Below are positions 1-8,203 of a stretch of DNA of 64,000 nucleotides, one piece after another. Made by a program: the position numbers and the translations under genes. The stretch spans positions 93,728 to 157,727 of the forward strand of contig CACYZY010000005.1 of NCBI GenBank assembly GCA_902779085.1, read 5' to 3'. The notes beneath the pieces are model-generated. The model did not search any database. It was not told the DNA's origin and worked only from the letters and a program-made list of their open reading frames with translations. The stretch comes from an uncultured Bacteroidales bacterium. Lineage in GTDB: Bacteria > Bacteroidota > Bacteroidia > Bacteroidales > Bacteroidaceae. Position 1 is the first letter of the stretch. The number at the start of each line of letters is the position of its first letter.

Positions 1-1
1 C

Positions 2-910
2 GAACTATCAGCCGAAGGTCTGATAAAGGCTTACGAGAAAGTTAATGGAAACATTACTGGGAAGGTGGGTGTGAAACTGCATACTGGCGAGCAAAACGGT
101 CCGAACATCATCCCTCGCCAGTGGGTGAAGGAACTGATGGAGAAGGACCTGCCTGATGCCAACATCATTGAGACGAACACCTATTACGAAGGCGACAGAT
201 ATACCACTGAACAGCATCGCCAGACATTGGAGGTGAACGGATGGACATTCCGCTATGTGGATATCATGGACGAGGGTGGCACTGCCCTACTGCCTGTAAA
301 GGGTGGCAAGTGGTTCAAGAACATGTCGGTGGGTGTGAACATGACCAACTATGATTCTATGGTGGCGCTGACACACTTCAAAGGTCATGTGGCTGGGGGT
401 TTCGGTGGCAGCAACAAAAACATCGGTATTGGCTGCGCTGACGGACGCATCGGCAAGGCTTGGATTCACACCACACCAGGGCAACCTGACCAATGGGACA
501 TCGTGGAAGAGGAACTGATGGAGCGTATCAGTGAATCTACAAAGGCTTCTATCGACTTCTTCGGCAAGCATGTGACCTATGTGAATGTGATGCGTAACAT
601 GTCGGTATCATGCGACTGCGAGGGTTTGGCTGCAGAGCCAGTGGTGACACCCAATGTGGGCATCCTGTCATCAACAGACATTCTGGCCATCGACCAGGCT
701 TGCATCGACATTGTTTTTGCAATGAAAGAAGAAGAGCATAATGCTTTGGTGGAACGCATTGTGAGCCGTCACGGACTGCGTCAGCTCTCTTACATGAAAG
801 AGTTGGGTATGGGCAACGACCGTTACATTTTAATCGACCTGGACAATGGATGCAGACGCATGACGGTGAAAGAAGCTGTGCAAGGGTTGAAACCTTTTGT
901 TAATGAGTAA
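2..910 (+). CDS. DUF362 domain-containing protein (5' partial)
   Basis: The reading frame is open from the first bases of the window, so the true start lies upstream; a GTG at 65 is inside the gene. About 300 residues are visible. The sequence resembles the DUF362 family (COG2006), seen in the run GGFGGSNKNIGIGCAD and the downstream SVSCDCEG segment. Members are often linked to iron-sulfur proteins, but no ferredoxin-type four-cysteine cluster motif is seen in this part. The exact reaction of the family is not established. The gene ends with TAA and is followed 22 bases later by a strong terminator, so it is the last gene of its transcript. Confidence 0.75.
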   Translation, partial: ELSAEGLIKAYEKVNGNITGKVGVKLHTGEQNGPNIIPRQWVKELMEKDLPDANIIETNTYYEGDRYTTEQHRQTLEVNGWTFRYVDIMDEGGTALLPVKGGKWFKNMSVGVNMTNYDSMVALTHFKGHVAGGFGGSNKNIGIGCADGRIGKAWIHTTPGQPDQWDIVEEELMERISESTKASIDFFGKHVTYVNVMRNMSVSCDCEGLAAEPVVTPNVGILSSTDILAIDQACIDIVFAMKEEEHNALVERIVSRHGLRQLSYMKELGMGNDRYILIDLDNGCRRMTVKEAVQGLKPFVNE

Positions 911-932
911 TGGAGATGGATAATTGACAGTA

Positions 933-962
933 CCCCCTCTTATTTAGAGGGGGGCTTTTTTT
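933..962 (+). terminator. Rho-independent terminator after the DUF362 gene
   Basis: CCCCCTCT (933-940) pairs with AGAGGGGG (946-953) around a five-base loop, followed by a run of seven T (956-962). Confidence 0.9.
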
Positions 963-1014
963 GACCGTGTTATTGACGTGTTATTGATTAGAGAATTATA
1001 ATTAAACAACTATC

Positions 1015-1836
1015 ATGAAGAATAATTTGATTTGGGGAGCTATGGGCTTGTTGTTAGCAGCTTGTGGCTCTAATGTAGCGAATGAAAATGGAATTAAGGC
1101 ACCAGAGGGTTATAAACTGGTGTGGCAAGATGAGTTTAATGAGGGTACCGAGCTGAGTGATGAATGGACACACGAGGTGAAAGATGATCACTGGGTAAAC
1201 AATGAGTTGCAGAACTACCGCAACGGCGAGGCAGAAGGCAAGCGTGTGACAGAAATAAAGGACGGCAATCTGTTAATCAACTGCTTCAAAGGCTCTGACG
1301 GCAAAATCTATTCCGGTCGCGTGTATGCCCATCGCACAACAGGATGGGAATATGGTTACTTCGAAGCTCGTATCATGTTGCCAAAAGGCAAGGGTATTTG
1401 GCCTGCTTTTTGGATGATGCCAGTAAAAAGCGAATATCGCTGGCCTAAATGTGGTGAGATTGATATCATGGAAGAGGTGGGTGTAGTGCCCAACGATGTT
1501 TCATCGTCACTGCACACAGGCGCTTACAACCATGTGAAGGGTACGCAGAAGACGCACCACCTGGATATTGAAAATGCTGAGGGTGGATGGCATGTGTATG
1601 CCTGCGAATGGACGCCTGATGCCATCACTACTTTCGTTGATGGAAAGGTACAACTGGCTGTTACCAAGGCCGAGATGGGTGAAGAACAAGATGAATGGCC
1701 GTTCCACTATGCGTTCTACCCTATCCTTAACCTAGCCTGGGGAGGCGACTGGGGCGGCATGGAAGGTGTGGACGAGAGTGCACTGCCTATCACCATGAAG
1801 GTTGATTATATTAGAGTGTTTCAAAAGGAAAATTGA
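1015..1836 (+). CDS. GH16 family beta-glucanase lipoprotein
   Basis: Secreted glycoside hydrolase of family 16, predicted to cleave beta-1,3 or mixed-link beta-glucan (laminarinase type). The 273-residue protein starts with a lipoprotein signal whose lipobox cysteine is C17 (LAAC). The family signature EIDIME is at residues 148-153, with E148 the expected nucleophile and E153 the acid/base. WPAFWMMP just before it is typical of laminarinase-like members. Length fits a single catalytic domain without a carbohydrate-binding module. It stands alone between a terminator and the M13 peptidase gene. Substrate cannot be fixed from sequence alone. Confidence 0.92.
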   Translation: MKNNLIWGAMGLLLAACGSNVANENGIKAPEGYKLVWQDEFNEGTELSDEWTHEVKDDHWVNNELQNYRNGEAEGKRVTEIKDGNLLINCFKGSDGKIYSGRVYAHRTTGWEYGYFEARIMLPKGKGIWPAFWMMPVKSEYRWPKCGEIDIMEEVGVVPNDVSSSLHTGAYNHVKGTQKTHHLDIENAEGGWHVYACEWTPDAITTFVDGKVQLAVTKAEMGEEQDEWPFHYAFYPILNLAWGGDWGGMEGVDESALPITMKVDYIRVFQKEN

Positions 1837-1867
1837 AACAAAGAAGACATAATTGATAATTATTTTG

Positions 1868-1875
1868 TAATTTTG
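1868..1875 (+). promoter_or_regulatory. Candidate -7 box for the M13 peptidase gene
   Basis: TAATTTTG fits the Bacteroidetes -7 consensus TAnnTTTG and lies 40 bases before the start codon. No good -33 TTG is seen at the usual distance, so the call is tentative. Confidence 0.4.
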
Positions 1876-1915
1876 CGCCGAAATTCAAAACTGTTTAAAA
1901 CAAATTGTTATTTTA

Positions 1916-3946
1916 ATGAAAGCAAAGTTTTTATTAACAATGGTGGCAGGCATCGCTTTTGCAGCTTGTAACCAGGCTCCTCAGCAGACATCAGGTCTGC
2001 ACCTGGAGTACATGGACCAGACACAACAGCCTGGTACGGATTTCTATCAGTACGTGAATGGTGGATGGCAGAAACTGCATCCGCTTCCTGGCGACAAAGC
2101 TCGCTTCGCCACTTTCGACATGCTGTCAGAGCGTGCATCAGAGGCTCTGAGCACTATGGTGCAGGAATTGGCAAAGACTCAGCACGAGACAGGTACCAAC
2201 GAGCAGAAAGTAGGTGATTTGTTTACACTCGTAATGGATAGCGCACGTCTGAATGCAGAGGGTGCCGAGCCTATCAAGGCCGACTTGGCTGAGATTGCTG
2301 CGCTGAAGAGCCAGAAGGATGTGTATGAATTGCTGGCTAAATTGAACAAGCGTGGTGTTAGCGCTTATTATGGCTTAGGCGTAGGTACCGATGCCAAAGA
2401 CTCAAAGTCTCACATCATGAGTCTTCGTCAGGGTAGCCTTTCACTGGGTCAAACTGACTATTACAAGGAGAATGATGACAATACCGTTCGCATCCGTGAA
2501 GCTTTCAAGCAGCACATTGTAAACATGTTCAAGTTGGCTGGTTTCAGCGATGCTGATGCTCAGAAAGCTCGCGACGTAGTGATGGACGTGGAGAACGAAC
2601 TGGCAAACAATTTCCGTAGCCGTGTTCAGATGCGTGATCCTGAGGCCAACTACAATAAGATGACCATCGACGAGGTAAAGAAGATGTATCCTTCTATCCC
2701 ATTCCAGAAGATATTCGATATCATGGGCATCAAGGGTGAGGTGAAAGAGATGATTGTTGGTCAGCCAGAGGCTATCACTGCCGCCATGAAACTGATTGAC
2801 AAGTTGCCTGTTGACAAGCAGATTCTCTACCTGCAGTGGAAGCAGATTTCATCGGCAGCCAATACACTGAGTGATGCTTTCGTAGCTGAGAGCTTCGATT
2901 TCAACAGTCGTGTGATGGCTGGTGTTCAGCAGCAAGAGCCTCGCTGGAAGCGTGCTTTGCGTGCTACCGAAGGTTCACTGGGCGAAGTACTGGGTCAACT
3001 CTATGTCGAGAAGTTCTTCCCACCCGAGGCAAAGGCTCGTATGGTAGAACTCGTTAAGAGCGAACAGGAAGCACTGGGCGAGCGCATCAAGGCGCTGACC
3101 TGGATGAGCGACGCTACCAAGGAGAAAGCTTTGGCTAAGTTGGCTTCTTTCCGTGTGAAGATTGGTTATCCTGATGAATGGAAAGACTATTCAGCCCTGA
3201 CCGTTGACCCACAACTGTCATATTATGAGAACAGCAAGGTAGCTCGCCTGTGGAGATACCAAGAGCAAATCGACAAGTTTGGCAAGCCTGTTGACCCAAC
3301 AGAGTGGCACATGACTCCGCAGACCGTGAACGCTTATTATAGCTCTACAACCAACGAGATTTGCTTCCCAGCTGGTATTCTGCAGCCTCCATTCTTCGAC
3401 ATGAATGCTGACGATGCTTTCAACTATGGCGGTATCGGCGTAGTGATTGGTCATGAGATGAGCCACGGCTTCGACGACTCTGGTCGCCAGTTCGATAAGG
3501 ACGGAAACATGTCTGGCTGGTGGGATGCACAAGATAATGAGAACTTCAAGGAACGTGCACAAGTGTTAGTAGATTTCTTCTCTGGCATCGAGGTAGCTCC
3601 TGGTGTTTATGGCAATGGTGCCCTCACACTGGGCGAGAACATCGGTGACCACGGAGGCCTGAAGATTGCTTACACTGCTTACAAGAACGCTACCAAGGAT
3701 AATCCACTGCCTGACAAGGATGGCTTTACTGCAGATCAGCGTTTCTTCCTGGCTTTCGCAGGTGTTTGGGCGAACAATATCACTGACCAGGAAATCCTAC
3801 GTCGCACCAAGACCGACTCTCACTCTCTGGGTCGCTGGCGTGTGAACGGTGCCCTGCCTCAAATTGATGCGTGGTATGAAGCATTCAATATTACTGAGAA
3901 AGATCCTATGTTCATCCCAAAGGAGAAGCGTGCTGATGTTTGGTAA
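1916..3946 (+). CDS. M13 family zinc metallopeptidase (PepO/neprilysin-like) lipoprotein
   Basis: Full-length 676-residue M13 endopeptidase. The N terminus is a lipoprotein signal with lipobox cysteine C18 (FAAC). The zinc motif HEMSH is at 513-517 and the third ligand motif ENIGD at 574-578, as in neprilysin and PepO. The C-terminal region contains the conserved block WRVNGALPQIDAWYEAF. It probably degrades peptides at the cell surface or in the periplasm. Family members in Bacteroidetes (such as PepO of Porphyromonas) are known surface peptidases. It appears to be a single-gene unit with its own terminator downstream. Confidence 0.95.
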   Translation: MKAKFLLTMVAGIAFAACNQAPQQTSGLHLEYMDQTQQPGTDFYQYVNGGWQKLHPLPGDKARFATFDMLSERASEALSTMVQELAKTQHETGTNEQKVGDLFTLVMDSARLNAEGAEPIKADLAEIAALKSQKDVYELLAKLNKRGVSAYYGLGVGTDAKDSKSHIMSLRQGSLSLGQTDYYKENDDNTVRIREAFKQHIVNMFKLAGFSDADAQKARDVVMDVENELANNFRSRVQMRDPEANYNKMTIDEVKKMYPSIPFQKIFDIMGIKGEVKEMIVGQPEAITAAMKLIDKLPVDKQILYLQWKQISSAANTLSDAFVAESFDFNSRVMAGVQQQEPRWKRALRATEGSLGEVLGQLYVEKFFPPEAKARMVELVKSEQEALGERIKALTWMSDATKEKALAKLASFRVKIGYPDEWKDYSALTVDPQLSYYENSKVARLWRYQEQIDKFGKPVDPTEWHMTPQTVNAYYSSTTNEICFPAGILQPPFFDMNADDAFNYGGIGVVIGHEMSHGFDDSGRQFDKDGNMSGWWDAQDNENFKERAQVLVDFFSGIEVAPGVYGNGALTLGENIGDHGGLKIAYTAYKNATKDNPLPDKDGFTADQRFFLAFAGVWANNITDQEILRRTKTDSHSLGRWRVNGALPQIDAWYEAFNITEKDPMFIPKEKRADVW

Positions 3947-3988
3947 AGAGAACTTTTCTTTTGACTTGACGTAAAAGAATATTATAAG

Positions 3989-4020
3989 GGCTGATGCTTC
4001 AAGATGTGTCAGCCTTTTTT
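3989..4020 (+). terminator. Rho-independent terminator after the M13 peptidase gene
   Basis: GGCTGA (3989-3994) pairs with TCAGCC (4009-4014) and is followed by a run of T starting at 4015. Confidence 0.8.
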
Positions 4021-4032
4021 TGAATATATACG

Positions 4033-4063
4033 TTGCTAGTTATGACATTATTAATTACATTTG
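4033..4063 (+). promoter_or_regulatory. Bacteroidetes-type promoter of the phosphatase-like gene
   Basis: TTG at 4033-4035, a 20-base spacer, then TACATTTG at 4056-4063, matching the -33/-7 consensus. The start codon is 21 bases downstream. Confidence 0.7.
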
Positions 4064-4084
4064 CATAAGTAAATTAATTAGACT

Positions 4085-5359
4085 ATGAAACGCAGGGAAT
4101 CATTGAAGATATTGGGAAGCATCCCTTTCATGGCATTTGGGGGAATCACCTCAGCAGAAGCCAAACATATTGAAAAAAGCAAGCTATCTTTTGCAACTGA
4201 TCCAAAGAATATCATCTTGGTGTTGGCTGACGGCATGGGGGTAGCCCAGTGGCAGGCAGGAGCAATAGGTAACGGAGGAAGCCTCAACGTTGGTAGGATG
4301 ACGCATACAGGACTGATAACTACCAACCCATTGGACAACTTCTGCGGTGACGCTCCTTCTCATTGCACCGCTTTGGCATGTGGCATCAACAGTCACAAGG
4401 GTGCAGTAGGTGTAGACAAAGATGACAAACCTTTAAAGAATATCATCGAAATGGCAAAAGAGACTGGTATCGCAACTGGCATTGTATCAAGCAATACGCT
4501 GGTAGAAGGCAGCAATGTGCCATTTGTTGGGCATACCAAGAACCGCATGATGACAGACGAGATAACTGCCCAATATGTTGATACGGGCGTGGATGTGTTT
4601 ATCGGTGCCGGTGAAAGTTTCTTTACCAACAGTGTGAAAGGCTTCGGTCCTCCTACAGGCGTAGCAGGAGCTCCCAATGGTGCAGGGCAACAAGTTGGTC
4701 AAGGGAGTCCACAAAACAAACCACAGGGTGCTGGTGCTCCTCAAAGTCCTGGGGCTGGCGCAGGCCCTCAGATGACTCTTGAGCCTCGAGCCGACAAACG
4801 CGACCTCTTAGCAGAATTAAGACAAAAGGGGTATCAAGTGGCTCATTCATGGGATGAGATAAAGCAGTCAAAAAGCAGCAAGTTGGCTGGTTTTACAGAT
4901 AAAATACAGATGCCCAACTTGGAAAATGGACGTGATCCTAACATCTATCCCGATGAGGTTTCGTTGGCTATAGAGTTGCTTTCACAAAATCCAAAAGGTT
5001 TCTTCCTCATGACAAGCAGCATGTTCGTTGACCGTGCTTCTCATAATGGGAAGACAGACCTGTTAATTAAAGAAACCATCAATCTGGATATGGCAATTGG
5101 CAGGACTTTGGATTTTGCAGACAAACGTGACGACACACTGGTACTGGTGGTTGGTTCTCCTGAAGCATCTGGTATGACTATAGTGGGTGGCGACATACAG
5201 AACCGTACAGTGGAAGCTAAGTGGACAATGCCTGGTATGGCCAACCATTCTGGCATCATGGTACCCTATTTCGCCTACGGTGCAGGAGCCGAACAGTTTG
5301 GAGGTACCATACTGAATACAGATTTGTTCAAAATAATGAAAACCTTGCTAAAATTGTAA
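4085..5359 (+). CDS. Alkaline phosphatase-like protein with lost catalytic residues
   Basis: A 424-residue protein of the PhoA alkaline phosphatase fold. The N terminus MKRRESLKILGS looks like a short export signal with a twin-arginine flavour. D49 (in ADGMG, equivalent to E. coli D51), D316 and H320 (D327, H331) and H388 (H412) are present. The nucleophile block reads DAPSHCTALACG (from D89), so alanine stands where Ser102 is expected. The usual E322 position is S311, and the usual D369-H370 pair is replaced in GSPEASG (357-363). A Gly/Gln/Pro-rich insert lies near residues 197-242. It keeps the Zn1-type ligands but lacks most of the Zn2, Mg and nucleophile residues, so it may be a pseudo-phosphatase or act differently. 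The alignment was made by eye. Confidence 0.8.
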   Translation: MKRRESLKILGSIPFMAFGGITSAEAKHIEKSKLSFATDPKNIILVLADGMGVAQWQAGAIGNGGSLNVGRMTHTGLITTNPLDNFCGDAPSHCTALACGINSHKGAVGVDKDDKPLKNIIEMAKETGIATGIVSSNTLVEGSNVPFVGHTKNRMMTDEITAQYVDTGVDVFIGAGESFFTNSVKGFGPPTGVAGAPNGAGQQVGQGSPQNKPQGAGAPQSPGAGAGPQMTLEPRADKRDLLAELRQKGYQVAHSWDEIKQSKSSKLAGFTDKIQMPNLENGRDPNIYPDEVSLAIELLSQNPKGFFLMTSSMFVDRASHNGKTDLLIKETINLDMAIGRTLDFADKRDDTLVLVVGSPEASGMTIVGGDIQNRTVEAKWTMPGMANHSGIMVPYFAYGAGAEQFGGTILNTDLFKIMKTLLKL

Positions 5360-5432
5360 AGATATTTCTATAGATTTATTATCTTTAGATAACATAGGTT
5401 GCGCCTTAACTCAAAAAATAGGCAAGCATATT

Positions 5433-5462
5433 TTGTTCTGTCTTCGGCTTGCACTATCTTTG
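5433..5462 (+). promoter_or_regulatory. Bacteroidetes-type promoter of the SusC/SusD pair
   Basis: TTG at 5433-5435, a 19-base spacer and TATCTTTG at 5455-5462 match the -33/-7 consensus well. The SusC start codon follows 21 bases later, leaving a very short leader and supporting the chosen start. Confidence 0.8.
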
Positions 5463-5482
5463 CATAGTTAACATGATTAGTT

Positions 5483-8188
5483 ATGCAAAGATTTTTTTAT
5501 ACCTTATTGTTACTGTTGGGCTTCTCGTTGACGGTTGTTGCGCAAAACCAGCGTGCCGATACACTGAGCATAGGTTATGCACGAGGCAATGCCAAGACCA
5601 TGAGTGGTAGTGTGGAAAAGGTGGGTGAAGACCGCATGAACAAGGGCTTGATAACAAACTCACTGGATGCACTGAGTGGACAAGCTGCAGGTGTGAGCAT
5701 CTCTACTGGCACCAACACTTCTGCCATGCTTAACTCTGTACGTGTCAGGGGAACCACCTCTTTAACGGGTGGCAACGACCCATTAGTAATCATCGATGGC
5801 GTACAAAGTGACCTGACCACCCTAAGCAACATCTATCCTGGCGATATTGAGAGCTTCACCATCTTGAAAGATGCCTCAGAAACGGCACAGTATGGTAGCC
5901 GAGGCGCATCGGGTGTAATTGAGGTTGCGACTAAGAAGGGACAGGCGGGTAATTTCCACATCAGTTATGACGGTAATGTGGCTTTTGAAAGCATCTATAA
6001 GAACATCAAGATGTTGGACGGCAATAGCTATCGGCAAACCACCAGCAGAATGGGCATGAGCATTGTGGATAATGGCTACAACACCAACTTCCCCTCATCT
6101 ATCACGCGCACAGGCTCTGTGCAACGACACCATGTGGCGTTCGGAGGTGGAACAGAGCAGTCGTCATTTCGCGCCTCATTGGGTTTCTTAAACCATAATA
6201 CGGTTATTCAGCGTATAGGTAACCGCAATTTCACCGCAAAAATTGACGTGATGCAGAAGGGTTTCGATAATCACTTGACAGTAGATCTGGGTATGTTTGG
6301 ATCATTCCAGAAAAACAAATATATACACGACACACAGAAGTTGTTTTATTCATCGGCATCATTCAACCCTACTTTCAAGGAAGGGCGCAATGCTGATGGC
6401 AGTTGGAGCCAGTATGCTGATGCCTCACAGATCAATCATCCCCAGTCATTGCTCGATATTCTTGACCATGATGACAATGCACATTTCAACACGCACCTTA
6501 AAGCGTCTGTAGATTTGGGACATGGACTGTCGGTAGCTGCCTTTGGTTCTTATTCATATAATGTGGTGAACCAATCGCAATTCATGCCAGTCTATGTATG
6601 GAGCCACGGGCAGATCTATCGAGGGGAGGCAAAGGTGGAAGATTTGCTAGGCAACTTCTTGGTGAGCTATGAGCATGATTTTGGACAGCACCATCTGGAT
6701 TTACTAGCGTTGGGTGAAGCCCAGAAAACCACGTTCAAGGAGTTTCACACAACAGCTTCCAACTTATCGACTAACGACTATGGCTACCACAACCTGCAAG
6801 CGGGTGCAGAAAGACTGTGGGAAGGCACCTCATCTATGTATGAAGACCCTCGTCTTACATCATTCTTGGGACGTGTGAACTATAACTATCTAGAACGCTA
6901 TTCTCTGACGTTCAACATGCGAGCAGACGCATCGAGCAAAGTGGGACGCAACCACCGATGGGGTTTGTTTCCTTCAGTATCTGGTGCGTGGGTCATCAGC
7001 GATGAGCCCTTTATGCAAAGGCTAAAGCTTATAGTGAACAACCTGAAACTGCGCTTGGGTTACGGCTTGAGTGGTAACTTAGGAGCAATAGACAGCTATA
7101 ACTCACTAGAGTTGGTAAAACCCAATGGTGTTGTACCTATCAATGGAGCACCTACAGTGACATTAGGTATTATTCGAAATGCAAATCCCAACCTGAAATG
7201 GGAGGTGAAGCATACGTTCAACATGGGTTTGGACCTGGGGTTCTGGAACAACCGACTGGTGTTAACGGCCGACTACTACCACTCAAAAACCATAGACATG
7301 CTGTATATGTATAATGTTACGGTGCCTCCCTACCCTTACGATAAGTTATTGGCCAACATCGGATCAATGAAGAACAGTGGTTTGGAAATCGGCATCGGTG
7401 CATCACTGATTCAACAGCGTGACATTAATTTCAACGCCAACTTTAACATTGCCTTCCAGCAGAACAAATTGGTATCGTTGAGTGGGCAGTTTGGCGACGA
7501 TTACCTCACTGCTCCTTCTATGTCAGCAATTGGCACCATCAACGGTGCTGGATTCCACGGAGGCTATAATGATATAGTGTATCAGGCGGTAGGTCATCCA
7601 TTAGGCGTGTTCTATCTGCCCCACTGCACCGAACTGGTGCGTCAAACCGACGGAACTTACCGCTATGAAATAGCTGACTTGAATAACGATGGCGTGAAAG
7701 ATGTGGCAACCGACCGTTATTTCGCAGGCCAGGCAACACCCAAGGTGCTAATTGGTTCTAACTTCAGCTTCCGCTACAAGGATTTCGACATATCTTTGCA
7801 GGTAAATGGTGCCTTTGGACACAAGATATTTAATGGTACCGCGCTTACCTATATGAATATCAATTCATTGCCCTATTACAACGTTATGCCTAATGCGCCT
7901 GATAAGAACATTGGCGACCAGACAGTTACCGACTATTGGCTGGAAAAGGGCGACTACATAAACTTCGACTATCTGACCATAGGATGGAATGTGCCATTAG
8001 GAAAGGCAAAGTACGTACGTAACCTGCGAGTATCTTTGTCCGTTAATAATCTGGCTACAATCACTAATTATTCAGGGCTGACACCTATGATCAATAGCAA
8101 CGTTGTGAACAATACGCTGGGATTGGATGATAAGCGCACCTATCCCGTTTACCGTTCTTACGCATTAGGCGTAAGTATTCAGTTCTAA
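5483..8188 (+). CDS. SusC/RagA-family TonB-linked outer membrane receptor
   Basis: A 901-residue outer membrane receptor that imports glycans or peptides with its SusD partner. The signal peptide (about residues 1-21, ending VVAQ) leads directly to the plug domain, seen in VRVRGTTSLTGGNDPLVIIDG and in SFTILKDASETAQYGSRGASGVIEV. The rest is a 22-strand-type barrel ending in YALGVSIQF with a terminal aromatic residue. The usual N-terminal carboxypeptidase-regulatory-like domain of about 80 residues is absent, which fits the short length, and no STN signalling domain is present. It is followed after 15 bases by SusD. No sigma/anti-sigma or hybrid two-component gene is next to it, so regulation is not visible. 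Confidence 0.95.
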   Translation: MQRFFYTLLLLLGFSLTVVAQNQRADTLSIGYARGNAKTMSGSVEKVGEDRMNKGLITNSLDALSGQAAGVSISTGTNTSAMLNSVRVRGTTSLTGGNDPLVIIDGVQSDLTTLSNIYPGDIESFTILKDASETAQYGSRGASGVIEVATKKGQAGNFHISYDGNVAFESIYKNIKMLDGNSYRQTTSRMGMSIVDNGYNTNFPSSITRTGSVQRHHVAFGGGTEQSSFRASLGFLNHNTVIQRIGNRNFTAKIDVMQKGFDNHLTVDLGMFGSFQKNKYIHDTQKLFYSSASFNPTFKEGRNADGSWSQYADASQINHPQSLLDILDHDDNAHFNTHLKASVDLGHGLSVAAFGSYSYNVVNQSQFMPVYVWSHGQIYRGEAKVEDLLGNFLVSYEHDFGQHHLDLLALGEAQKTTFKEFHTTASNLSTNDYGYHNLQAGAERLWEGTSSMYEDPRLTSFLGRVNYNYLERYSLTFNMRADASSKVGRNHRWGLFPSVSGAWVISDEPFMQRLKLIVNNLKLRLGYGLSGNLGAIDSYNSLELVKPNGVVPINGAPTVTLGIIRNANPNLKWEVKHTFNMGLDLGFWNNRLVLTADYYHSKTIDMLYMYNVTVPPYPYDKLLANIGSMKNSGLEIGIGASLIQQRDINFNANFNIAFQQNKLVSLSGQFGDDYLTAPSMSAIGTINGAGFHGGYNDIVYQAVGHPLGVFYLPHCTELVRQTDGTYRYEIADLNNDGVKDVATDRYFAGQATPKVLIGSNFSFRYKDFDISLQVNGAFGHKIFNGTALTYMNINSLPYYNVMPNAPDKNIGDQTVTDYWLEKGDYINFDYLTIGWNVPLGKAKYVRNLRVSLSVNNLATITNYSGLTPMINSNVVNNTLGLDDKRTYPVYRSYALGVSIQF

Positions 8189-8203
8189 TATTTGGAGTCT
8201 TAT

